Made by a program: the position numbers and the translations under genes. Below, piece by piece: positions 23,640 through 31,572 of a stretch of DNA of 64,000 nt (positions within the stretch are counted from its first letter, which is position 1; each line of letters opens with the position of its first letter). Below the pieces are notes generated by a model. That model made no database searches and had not been told where the DNA came from. It worked only from the letters and a program-made list of their open reading frames with translations. Source of the DNA: JBDRNO01 sp043811005 (lineage in GTDB: Bacteria; Bacteroidota; Bacteroidia; NORP154); assembly GCA_043811005.1 (NCBI GenBank), contig JBDRNO010000218.1, positions 10,007 through 74,006 of the forward strand, given 5' to 3'.

Positions 23640-25220
23640 ACCGGGAGATTCCTCACTCCTCCGCCAGCTGGCGGATCGGAATGACAGTGATTGTTTTTTG
23701 GTAAGGAGGGAGAGCGAATTTCCCTCACGAACACCTATCCCGAAAAATTCATTATTATACGGTTTGCTCACAGATTTCTCAAAACAACTACCAGATGAAC
23801 GGGATCCATTGCGCATTACTCACGGTATGGACAAACTCATCAAGCAGCGTGTTTTCCTTCAGTGTCTTGGTTATGAAGATTGCAACGACAGTGATGAGTT
23901 GTCCCATGATCCTTTACTCAAGGAGTTTTTGGAAAAGAGTCTGGCTTCTCAACCCACACTGAGCCGGTTGGAGAATAGCGTGGATAAACATACGATAAAG
24001 GATTTATTGGAATATTGGATTGATCGTTATGTATCAAGTATTGACCCTTCCCGTACTCATATTGTTATAGATGTTGATTCCACTGATGACCCGACTTATG
24101 GCTGCCAGCAACTGTCCATGTTTCATGGTTACTATTACCATCATATGTACCACATTCTTTTGTTTCATGACGCTCATACCGGGCAGGTGATACTTCCTTT
24201 TCTTCGAGCCGGCAATACCCATACTGCTGCCGGTGCGACAGCATTATTGAAAAGAATCGTGGAAAAGATACGCAAGCGCTTTCCAGGGATGAAGATCACC
24301 TTACGGGCAGATTCAGGATTTTCCGGCCCGGACATCTACCGCCTGGCACAAAGGATGTGTCTTAAGTTTTGTATAGGCATACCGACCAACCAACGACTCA
24401 AAGCTTTAACATTGGACAGCGAAAAAAAAGTAGTTAAAAAATATGTCAGTAAGAATATCAAACATCAACGAGTGGTTGGCCCTTTTTTATACCGGGCCAA
24501 AAGCTGGGATACCCCACAAAATGTATGGGCCAAGGTTGAATCTACCGGAAAAGGATTGAATGTGCGTTATATTATCAGTAATATCGAGCAAAAAGGAAAA
24601 GATATCTATTTCGGGTTCTATGTTCATCGTGCCGAGGCCAGCGAGAACAGGATCAAAGAGTTGAAGAACATGTGCTATGCAGACCGCCTGTCATGTCATA
24701 GTTTCTATGCCAATTTCCTGAGGTTATTCTTCAGCTGCCTGTCTTATGAACTCATGCGGTTGCTCAAGGATGTTATAATCAAAACAAACTACAAAAAAGC
24801 CAGCAAGTGGCAGGTACATAATATCCGCCTGTTCTTACTCAAAATCGGGGCCTGTGTAAAAAAAAGGGTACGCACTATTACTATCTGCTTCTCAAGAGCT
24901 TTTCCAAGACAGGCTTTGTTCAGGCAGGTGGCTGCTCTTTGTTAAGCAACCTTTTTTCCATGGTTTCCCTCAAGTTGAGCACCCAATCAACAGGGGGAAA
25001 TAATGTCCAAACTTTGGTTTTTGCACGGGTTTGTCGCAAAAACAGCTATTACTTTAGTCAAATGTTGCTCTATCTGCAGAACTGCCTACAGAATTTTCGG
25101 ATATAGTGCTTTCGAAACAGGTTTGATCAGTGATTTAACTTTCAGGGACACGCTCAAGTCTTGTCAAAATCGCCCAATGAATAATGCGGGCTATAAAAAC
25201 AAACAAGATAGTGAGTAAAT
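23640..25220 (+). mobile_element. IS1380-family insertion sequence remnant (boundaries uncertain)
   Basis: It is defined by the transposase at 23698-24945. The left side runs into a dispersed repeat unit (GATTCCTC ... TCCGCCAGCTGGCGGA ... CGGAATGAC, 23646-23685) that also occurs at 12511-12550, so the left end of the IS seems to be lost or replaced. About 270 bp right of the transposase carry no recognisable gene and may be the IS right end. No terminal inverted repeats or target duplication could be identified by eye. Confidence 0.5.
23698..24945 (+). CDS. IS1380-family transposase, probably 5'-truncated
   Basis: The open frame has 415 codons and starts from TTG. From about residue 20 it follows IS1380 transposases: LLTDFSKQLPDERDPLRITH, then KQRVFLQCLGYEDCNDSDEL and SQPTLSRLEN. 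DDE catalytic positions include Asp in VIDVDSTDDPTYG and in TLRADSGFSGPDIY. The C-terminal part with HSFYANFLRLFFSCLSYELM and LLKIGACVKKRVRTI is complete. The usual first 30-40 residues are missing; instead the frame runs back into dispersed repeat DNA with no ATG, the first in-frame ATG being at 23827. I regard it as inactive or of uncertain start. Confidence 0.82.
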   Translation: MVRRESEFPSRTPIPKNSLLYGLLTDFSKQLPDERDPLRITHGMDKLIKQRVFLQCLGYEDCNDSDELSHDPLLKEFLEKSLASQPTLSRLENSVDKHTIKDLLEYWIDRYVSSIDPSRTHIVIDVDSTDDPTYGCQQLSMFHGYYYHHMYHILLFHDAHTGQVILPFLRAGNTHTAAGATALLKRIVEKIRKRFPGMKITLRADSGFSGPDIYRLAQRMCLKFCIGIPTNQRLKALTLDSEKKVVKKYVSKNIKHQRVVGPFLYRAKSWDTPQNVWAKVESTGKGLNVRYIISNIEQKGKDIYFGFYVHRAEASENRIKELKNMCYADRLSCHSFYANFLRLFFSCLSYELMRLLKDVIIKTNYKKASKWQVHNIRLFLLKIGACVKKRVRTITICFSRAFPRQALFRQVAALC

Positions 25221-25276
25221 TCCGATACTATAAAATAAAGTCACTTTCATTGGGAAGGGGATGAAAATCCAAGAGT

Positions 25277-25678
25277 CTAATCATTTATCTCTTTCAACTT
25301 CTCCACAAGCAAATTAAAAAAATTCTGCAGTAGATTTTCCACCAACATTTCCATCATAGGATCAAGTTCGGATTCAAATACTAATTGAGAGTTACACTTA
25401 TCTTTATCAGTATTATCTATTTTACAGCTCAGATTAAATTCAAAAGGGGACTTTACAGTAGATTCAATCCTGATCTCCGAGTTGGGTAGCCTGTCAACGA
25501 TATGCATACCGATAACTGGCACTCCTTGTAAGGTAAAAGAACATTCATCTATGGTAGATTCAAAGTTTATAACCTGGTTAGGCATTATTTTTTCAAAATT
25601 ATTGAAATCACTCAGAAAATTGTAAATATTCTCAGAAGAGTTGTTGATTTCAACCTTTTCGCTTTCAATTATCGTCAT
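25277..25678 (-). CDS. SRPBCC (START-like) family protein
   Basis: This 133-aa protein begins ESEKVEINNSSENIYNFLSD, then FNNFEKIMPN, the usual opening of the SRPBCC helix-grip fold. Alternating strands follow, and a long C-terminal helix (LVENLLQNFFNLLVEKLKEI) closes the hydrophobic pocket. The ligand is unknown. Its ATG overlaps the end of the alpha/beta hydrolase gene (ATGA, 4 bp), so the two are translationally coupled and may act on the same small hydrophobic compound. Confidence 0.75.
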   Translation of the reverse strand: MTIIESEKVEINNSSENIYNFLSDFNNFEKIMPNQVINFESTIDECSFTLQGVPVIGMHIVDRLPNSEIRIESTVKSPFEFNLSCKIDNTDKDKCNSQLVFESELDPMMEMLVENLLQNFFNLLVEKLKEIND

Positions 25679-26553
25679 TTTTTAACAGTATTACTCAATA
25701 AAAACGATTTTACATCCATTGCAGATTGCTCGGGAATCTCGTCCATAGGTACATGTCCTACATTTTCATATAGAATAAGTGTAGAATTTGGAATATCATT
25801 TTTGAAACGATAGCCATGTTCAACAGGTACCCATGTGTCTGCTTCCCCCCAAAGTATAAGAGTTGGCGATTTAATGTTTTTTATTGCATCTGTATTTCTA
25901 TCAAATTTCGTATTGGCTATGGTAATAAAAGCTTCTTGATTGCCATCCATTAAAAACAGTTCATAATAACGTTCAATTAGCTCTTCTGTGATTTTTTGTT
26001 GATCGTAATAGACTTCTTTGAGAAACCTCTCAATTAATTTGCGCGTGGCCACATATTTGATGAATTTGTTAATGAACGGTGTCTGTGCCATTTTAAAGGG
26101 TAGAGGGTAATCTTTTCTTTTAATATATCCGGCAGCATCAATCAGTATCATCTTATTGATCCTCTCAGGATATTCAAGAGCAAATTCCCAGGCAATCCAA
26201 CCACCTAATGAACTACCTGCAATATTGCATCGTTCAACCTGAAGTTCGTTTAATAGTGTTTGTAAGCATGTCATGTAAACGCTCTTGGTGTATTCAGCAT
26301 TGGTGATATGCCCGGTTAATCCGAAACCCGGAAGGTCCAACCTGATGATCCTGAAGTCATTGGATAGCTCTTGTGTCCAGCTATCGAACGTATGAAGCGA
26401 AGAAAGCGCTCCGTGAAGCAGTAATAATGGGTATGTATCAGAAGAGATTGACTCCCTGTTTCGGCATTCCTCATCACGGTAATGTATCTGCATTCCATTT
26501 ATTTCCATAAACCTGGAGTGCTCATTTATATATTTTTCCTTTATCTTTTCCAT
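25675..26553 (-). CDS. Alpha/beta hydrolase
   Basis: A 292-aa alpha/beta-fold hydrolase. The oxyanion motif is LLLHGALSS (about 43-51), then DLPGFGLTG, the nucleophile Ser in GSSLGGWIAWEFA (about 117-129), the acid Asp in LILWGEADTWVP (near 236) and His in VGHVPMDEIP (near 264). The substrate cannot be deduced; the family includes esterases, dehalogenases and C-C hydrolases. No signal peptide, so cytoplasmic. It overlaps the SRPBCC gene downstream by 4 bp. Upstream lies 368 bp of AT-rich DNA without a gene. Confidence 0.88.
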   Translation of the reverse strand: MEKIKEKYINEHSRFMEINGMQIHYRDEECRNRESISSDTYPLLLLHGALSSLHTFDSWTQELSNDFRIIRLDLPGFGLTGHITNAEYTKSVYMTCLQTLLNELQVERCNIAGSSLGGWIAWEFALEYPERINKMILIDAAGYIKRKDYPLPFKMAQTPFINKFIKYVATRKLIERFLKEVYYDQQKITEELIERYYELFLMDGNQEAFITIANTKFDRNTDAIKNIKSPTLILWGEADTWVPVEHGYRFKNDIPNSTLILYENVGHVPMDEIPEQSAMDVKSFLLSNTVKK

Positions 26554-26921
26554 AGTAGTTTAAAAAAACGAAAAATAGAAATAATATCTTAAATTAGTAG
26601 ATCAAAATTAAATAACTTTTCAACAATTTATAATCACTGACATTATTGCAGAATTATGTGCATTTTTATGCCATAATTGCAGGTTTTTAAATAAATGATA
26701 AACTGGCTATTAGCCGAATATTTCTTCACGGAAAAATTATATACCTGACAGAATCATTCCCATCTAATTGATATTCAGCTATTTATATTTTATTTTTAAA
26801 AACCTTATAGGAATAACAGATATTCATTACAACTGATATGGCATAGATATTGAAGTATGCGTGCATAACTAATTTAAGTTTAACCTTGTTCCGCAATAAC
26901 GGCACAAATAAAAATTAAGTC
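26554..26921. other. AT-rich intergenic stretch without recognisable genes
   Basis: This 368-bp divergent spacer lies between the alpha/beta hydrolase (minus) and the phasin-like gene (plus). I see no ORF of note, no heptamer arrays and no strong hairpin. TAACCTTG at 26881-26888 is one mismatch from the -7 consensus, without a well-placed partner. Promoters for both flanking genes must lie here. Confidence 0.5.
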
Positions 26922-27278
26922 ATGAAAAATGAAAGCATTTTTAAGAAAGTCATCTATGCAGGCGTAGGATTGGCTGCAGTAACTGTTGACAAAATTGAAG
27001 AAACTGTTAACGAACTCGTTGATAAAGGAAAACTTTCCGACAGCGAAGGCAAAAAAATCGTTAAAGATTTCTTCGCAAAAACAGATGAAAAAAGAGAAGA
27101 ATTCGAAGAAAAATTAAAAACGACAGTAAAGGAGGTCGTTGATAAGTTCAATTTCCTCAAAAAGGATGATTACGAAGTTTTAAAGAAGCGGGTAAAAGAA
27201 CTGGAAGATGAGTTGGCAAAGAAAACAGACGATAGTAAAACTTCTCCCGGTAAAGTAAAAGCTACTGTTGTTAATTAA
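26922..27278 (+). CDS. Phasin-like helical protein
   Basis: This 118-aa highly charged protein consists almost wholly of helix. FKKVIYAGVGLAAVTVDKIE at the start resembles the amphipathic segment of phasin/PHA-granule-associated proteins, followed by ETVNELVDKGKLSDSEGKKI and a coiled coil (about 65-102, VKELEDELAKK). Phasins coat polyhydroxyalkanoate granules, but no PHA synthase is nearby, so the role remains open; members also act as general stress-related helical proteins. It is monocistronic, with a strong intrinsic terminator 27 bp after the stop, suggesting independent and possibly high expression. Confidence 0.75.
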   Translation: MKNESIFKKVIYAGVGLAAVTVDKIEETVNELVDKGKLSDSEGKKIVKDFFAKTDEKREEFEEKLKTTVKEVVDKFNFLKKDDYEVLKKRVKELEDELAKKTDDSKTSPGKVKATVVN

Positions 27279-27304
27279 CAGTATATAAAGATGGCTGAAA
27301 AATG

Positions 27305-27347
27305 AAATGCCAGGTCTGTATTATATAGATCTGGCATTTTTTTTTTA
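27305..27347 (+). terminator. Rho-independent terminator after the phasin-like gene
   Basis: AAATGCCAGGTCT (27305-27317) pairs with AGATCTGGCATTT (27327-27339) through 13 positions with one G-T wobble, a loop of 9 nt, and a run of T immediately after. It has the textbook form. Confidence 0.9.
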
Positions 27348-27480
27348 CACATTATCTAAAAAATATTTACTATTGTAGTGAAAAGGACATAGCTAGGCAA
27401 ATTTATTAAAAAGGAATTAATCGGAAACTTCAATGCTTATTTTAATATTTACCTATCTACTATTTACCCGCTCTGTCCTT

Positions 27481-27738
27481 GTTATTTGTTATTAGTTATT
27501 GGTTATTTGTTAAAAAAGATGTATCTATGTGCCATTTACACCAAGGTGCATAAATTATGGAATATATAGCAGGAAATAAATCTTTCTAAATTTGAAACAA
27601 GTAGGCAATTAACAATAGGCAGTAGGCAATATGTTTTTTTACCAACTGCATACTGCCAACTGTCAACTTGCCTATTAACATCAACAAAATTATCGTCCGA
27701 TAGCTGACGGATGGTAAATTTGCTTTTTTAAGAACCTA
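27481..27738. repeat. Heptamer arrays and composite hairpin element upstream of the UbiB-family gene
   Basis: 27481-27515 is a tandem of GTTATTT-type 7-mers. 27598-27680 is a hairpin whose arms are 7-mers (AGGCAGT, AGGCAAT against CAACTGC, ATACTGC, CAACTGT). It continues through TTAACATCAACAAAATTATC, the palindrome-like TCCGATAGCTGACGGA (27696-27711) and TTTTTTAAGAACC, ending at the ATG of the next gene. The stretch from 27598 on matches the reverse complement of 45080-45195. Confidence 0.75.
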
Positions 27739-29473
27739 ATGATAACCATCCAGACTTTTAAAAATATTAAGCGAATACAAAAGATCATACAGGTTTTAAT
27801 AAAGTATGGTTTTGAAGAGGTAGTAACGCATACTCCGTTAAAGCAGTTGGTCCCTAAAAAATTGCGATTATCCTGGTTACGGCAGTCTAGACCTGTCTTT
27901 GAATATACAGTCTGGGAGCGCATCAGGATGGTCTTTGAAGAGTTGGGGGCTTCATTCGTCAAACTAGCACAAGTATTAAGTAACCGTACGGATATGCTGC
28001 CCGAACCATTGCTCAAAGAATTTGAAAAACTCCAGGATAAAGTCCCCCCTTTTGAATTTAGTATAGTTAAATCTATAATTGAGAAAGAGACAGGGAAAAA
28101 ACTTGAAGATACTTTTGAATGGTTTGACCAAACACCTCTCGCATCAGCATCTATAGGTCAGGTACACCGTGCAAGATTATCCTCCGGAGGCAGATCCATG
28201 CCTACCGACAAGCAAGGCGCCTTCGGCGGGAATGAGGGGAGATGTTGTTGTTAAAGTACAACGTCCAGGAGTAAAAGAGATAATAAATACTGATATTGAC
28301 ATTCTGACTGAAATCGCCAGACGGGGTGAGAACTATTTTGAAAAGAATGGTATTACTAATGTTCTTGACGTTGTGAACACTTTTAAGAAAACCATACAAA
28401 AGGAGCTGGATTACAACAGTGAAGCCAGAAATATTGAGCAATTTCGTTTGTATTATATAAATAACAAGAATTTCTACGTGCCTTATGTATATAAAGAAAT
28501 TTCAACCGACAAGGTTTTGATAACGGAATTTGCTGAGGGTTGTAAGATAACTGATCTTGAACAATTAAAGGAATGGGGAATTGATCATGTGCAGTTAGCC
28601 GAAACTGGCATGCACATCTATTTATCTCAAATTTTTGAACATGGATTTTTCCATGCCGATCCTCATCCCGGTAATATCATCATCAAAAAAGACGGAGTTA
28701 TTTGCCTTATAGACTTCGGAATGTCAGGTAAATTGATAAAAAGGGATAAATATGCGTTTGCAGGATTATTTATAAGCATGGCTCAGCAAAACCCTCAGCG
28801 GATGGCTGATAATTTTCAACGGCTTGCCATTACACATCAGATAACGAACAGAAAAGTTTTTGAAAGTGACTTGAACGACATCATCGAGGATTTTACCATG
28901 CTGGATGTTAGTGAAAGCAATATGGCTGAACTAGCGGTACGTTATCAGAAAATTATTTATGACTATAAAATGAAAGTACCTGGGGGTGTTTTCCTGATAC
29001 TTCGCGCATTGGCAATCCTTGAAGGTATAGGCAAAACTCTGCACCCTACTTTGAACATATTTGAGTTTGTAAAGCCGTACGGAGCCAAACTACTTAAAGA
29101 ACAATATTCAATTGGGAATATTTCGGAAGAAATTATATACCGGTTTACTCAATTTGATTATTTCCTGAGAAGTTTCCCCCGTGAAATGAATGATATTTTG
29201 AGAAAAATCAGAAAAGGAGAACTACATATTGAAGTTGAAGATAAAAAACACGACCATTTCAGAAAAAAAATGGAGATTGTAGCAAACCGGCTTATTCTGG
29301 CTTTTATAATAGGAACACTTATTATAGCATCTTCAATAATGATGACCACTGATCATACCTCTGGAATTACTACTTCAAACGGCATACCTTACTTCAGCAT
29401 ATTCGGATTCTCTTTATCGGCTTTTTTGGGATTTATATTATTTGTTTCTATGTGGAGAAGCGGGGGGGAATAA
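27739..29473 (+). pseudogene. ABC1/UbiB-family protein kinase-like gene, frameshifted by a repeat insertion
   Basis: Two overlapping frames make one gene of about 560 residues. Codons from 27739 give FEELGASFVKLAQVLSNRTD and the UbiB KxGQ-type region up to ASIGQVHRARL; the second frame resumes at 28238 with GDVVVKVQRPGVKE and continues through EFAEGCKITDLE, FFHADPHPGNIIIKKDG, LIDFGMSG and two C-terminal transmembrane helices (about 29280-29455). The frames are joined by 58 extra bp (28180-28237), which is 3n+1 and shifts the frame. UbiB/ABC1 proteins are atypical kinases needed for quinone synthesis or lipid homeostasis. If the shift is real, the kinase is inactivated; all catalytic motifs are otherwise intact. 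Confidence 0.85.
28180..28237. repeat. 58-bp palindrome-containing insertion in the UbiB-family gene
   Basis: It begins TCCTCCGGAGGCAGATCCAT (CCTCCGGAGG is a perfect palindrome) and later has GGCGCCTTCGGCGGG. It interrupts the conserved HRARL-to-GDVVVKVQR strand turn. GC-rich against the gene. Its length of 3n+1 causes the frameshift. Confidence 0.65.
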
Positions 29474-29498
29474 ATTTAAGGTTCATCACAATAATTGA

Positions 29499-30098
29499 TC
29501 AGAACGGAATATGAATTATCCCAATCTGGATCAATCCAACCATAAAACCTACAACAGCACCTATAAATTCGATGAATCTGAACTCACTTTCAAGAATGTC
29601 CAAAATCAGCTTTTCCAATTGTGCGGTAGAAAAGACAGCAACTTTCTGCCGGATTATTTCCTCGATATCTAAAGAAGCTTCAATATTAGCAACAGTCTGG
29701 TCAATCATCTCAGGTGCTATTTTATTCATCTCGTTCATAAATTCCTGTTTTATTTTTATTTTGGATTTCTTTCTTACGAATAAAGATATCACCGGATATT
29801 TGGATGGAAAAGTGTTTTCGAGGTAGTCCTCGAGTTTTCTTTCAATATTTTGATTGATCTGAGCAACATTTTTGGGGTGTTTGATGATCGCCTGAATTTC
29901 TTTAACGGATAACAGGTCATCCGCAACAAGTTTACCGATCTTTACAGCCAATAACTGCTGCCTTTTAGGAAACACTCCCTGTATTTCGAAAAACAGGATC
30001 TTTACCTTCTTCCGGGGATGAAATAACATTTTAACCGCCAGAAAATTTGTAAACCAACCTATTACGGCTGCGATTATCGGAAGTGTATAGATGAACAT
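29499..30098 (-). CDS. DUF445 family membrane protein
   Basis: A 199-aa DUF445 protein: the N-terminus IAAVIGWFTNFLAVKMLFHP (about 9-28) is the family hallmark, followed by FEIQGVFPKRQQLLAVKIGK, a soluble helical middle, and a C-terminal membrane helix (FIGAVVGFMVGLIQIGIIHI). It should sit in the inner membrane with a helical domain between two membrane anchors. Function is unknown. It is transcribed toward the UbiB-family gene (convergent, 25 bp between the stops). Confidence 0.87.
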   Translation of the reverse strand: MFIYTLPIIAAVIGWFTNFLAVKMLFHPRKKVKILFFEIQGVFPKRQQLLAVKIGKLVADDLLSVKEIQAIIKHPKNVAQINQNIERKLEDYLENTFPSKYPVISLFVRKKSKIKIKQEFMNEMNKIAPEMIDQTVANIEASLDIEEIIRQKVAVFSTAQLEKLILDILESEFRFIEFIGAVVGFMVGLIQIGIIHIPF

Positions 30099-30116
30099 TA
30101 AATTTTACTAAATATT

Positions 30117-30228
30117 ATGCAAGTAGGCATCCGATAGCTAACGGATTGACAGTAGGAAGTAAGCAATTTTTTCTTTTATACCAACTACATACTGTCAACT
30201 TGTCAATTAACACCAACAAATTAAAGCT
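30117..30228. repeat. Heptamer hairpin with nested palindrome
   Basis: The left arm consists of 7-mers (GACAGTA, GGAAGTA, AGCAATT), interrupted by the palindrome-like TCCGATAGCTAACGGA at 30130-30145; the right arm is CAACTAC, ATACTGT, CAACTTG. It is followed by TTAACACCAACAAATTAAAG and CTTTTTAAACC, a diverged version of the tail at 27675-27735. It lies between pyrE (stop) and the DUF445 start. Confidence 0.65.
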
Positions 30229-30243
30229 AATATGTAAGTCTTT

Positions 30244-30897
30244 TTAAACCTTAAGGGTCCATTTCCAATTACCTGGGTCTTCCCTCCAGCTCTTTAGTAC
30301 AGTAAGTTCCTTGTCATTGATGTATCCTGATTGTAATGCTTGCTGAATAAGTATTTCGTAGTTGCATAAAGTAACTAACGGGCATTTGGCTTTATTGAAA
30401 TTGTCGGAGGCTACCTTAAATCCATAAGTAAATATAGCAACCATACCCTTAACGATACAATCTGCTTCTTTCAACGCTTTAACGGCATTTATACTGCTTT
30501 TTCCGGTTGATATTAAATCTTCAACAACAACAATTGATTGACCGGGTTGTACATTTCCCTCTATCCTTTTTTTTAGTCCGTGTTTTTTATCATCAGTACG
30601 AACATATACGAAAGGTAATCCCAACTGTTCTGCAGCCAGTACCCCGTGAGCTATCCCGGCAGTTGCAACTCCTGCAATAACATCCGGTTTCCCGTATTTT
30701 TCAAAAATGGCAACAGCTAATTGCTGGCGAATATAGGTTCTGATATCCGTATATGATAATATTTTCCTGTTGTCACAATATATGGGTGATTTCCAACCGG
30801 AAGCCCATGTAAAGGGATTTGCAGGTTGCAATATTATTGCTTTAATTTGCAGTAGGGATTTGGCTATTTTTAATGCCGTTTCTTTATTTAAAATCAT
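30244..30897 (-). CDS. pyrE: Orotate phosphoribosyltransferase
   Basis: This 217-aa PRTase converts orotate and PRPP to OMP in UMP synthesis. Signatures: FTWASGWKSPIYCDNRKILS for the substrate side, then YVRTDDKKHGLKKRIEG (flexible catalytic loop) and the PRPP-binding VVVEDLISTGKSSINAV. I chose the ATG at 30897 (MILNKETALKIAKSLLQ) over 30930: the earlier start would overlap the divergent NUDIX gene by 26 bp and adds a non-conserved leader. The gap to the divergent NUDIX start is then 7 bp. pyrR and pyrB are elsewhere in the window. Confidence 0.95.
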   Translation of the reverse strand: MILNKETALKIAKSLLQIKAIILQPANPFTWASGWKSPIYCDNRKILSYTDIRTYIRQQLAVAIFEKYGKPDVIAGVATAGIAHGVLAAEQLGLPFVYVRTDDKKHGLKKRIEGNVQPGQSIVVVEDLISTGKSSINAVKALKEADCIVKGMVAIFTYGFKVASDNFNKAKCPLVTLCNYEILIQQALQSGYINDKELTVLKSWREDPGNWKWTLKV

Positions 30898-30904
30898 GCT
30901 GTAA

Positions 30905-31516
30905 ATGTATAAAATTTTCATTAATGACAAGCCACTTATTTTAACTGATGATATAAATTATTATCGGGAAGCGGAGTACAGCATACTTTTAAAGTTTGAC
31001 ACAACAGAGGGCTTACTGCTTGCAGTAGAAGCATTAGAGAGCCAGGAGAAAGTTGAAAGTTTATTTGTTGTTCATGATGACCTGGCATATTTATGGGAAG
31101 CTTTTAGCTCAAATTATACTATTATTGAAGCAGCCGGCGGGATGGTTAAAAACCCGAAGGATGAAATACTATTTATTCACCGCCTCAACAAATGGGATCT
31201 GCCTAAAGGAAAAATAAAAGAAGGCGAAAATCCTGAAAAGGCAGCTATCAGGGAAGTAGAGGAAGAATGCGGCATAAGTGAACTATCAATAATAAAGCTA
31301 TTACCCCCAACCTATCATACATATACCCGGGACAATAAAAAGTTATTGAAAAAAACATATTGGTTTGAGATGTATTATAAAGGGGACAACCGGTTAAAAC
31401 CTCAAGCAGAAGAAGAAATTAAGGAAGCGAAATGGTTTAGCGAGAATGAGATCAATAATATTTTAGATAATACATACAATTCAATAAGGGAATTGGTTGA
31501 TTTGTATATTGGTTAG
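30905..31516 (+). CDS. NUDIX hydrolase
   Basis: A 203-aa protein with an N-terminal domain of about 70 residues of unknown role, then a Nudix fold. The Nudix box is complete at about 102-124: GKIKEGE, seven residues, then REVEEECGI, preceded by RLNKWDLP. It hydrolyses nucleoside diphosphates linked to another group; the substrate (for example oxidised nucleotides, ADP-ribose or Ap4A) cannot be told. It starts only 7 bp from the divergent pyrE start, so its promoter must lie within pyrE coding sequence or be shared. Confidence 0.93.
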   Translation: MYKIFINDKPLILTDDINYYREAEYSILLKFDTTEGLLLAVEALESQEKVESLFVVHDDLAYLWEAFSSNYTIIEAAGGMVKNPKDEILFIHRLNKWDLPKGKIKEGENPEKAAIREVEEECGISELSIIKLLPPTYHTYTRDNKKLLKKTYWFEMYYKGDNRLKPQAEEEIKEAKWFSENEINNILDNTYNSIRELVDLYIG

Positions 31517-31572
31517 TTAATTATTAAAGTTATATTCTTGACTGTTTAATACTTAATATCCCATTTCTCCAA

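Noticed and set aside
25003..25218. Small ORF after the transposase
   Set aside because: No similarity pattern I recognise, odd composition, and lies in the probable IS right end.
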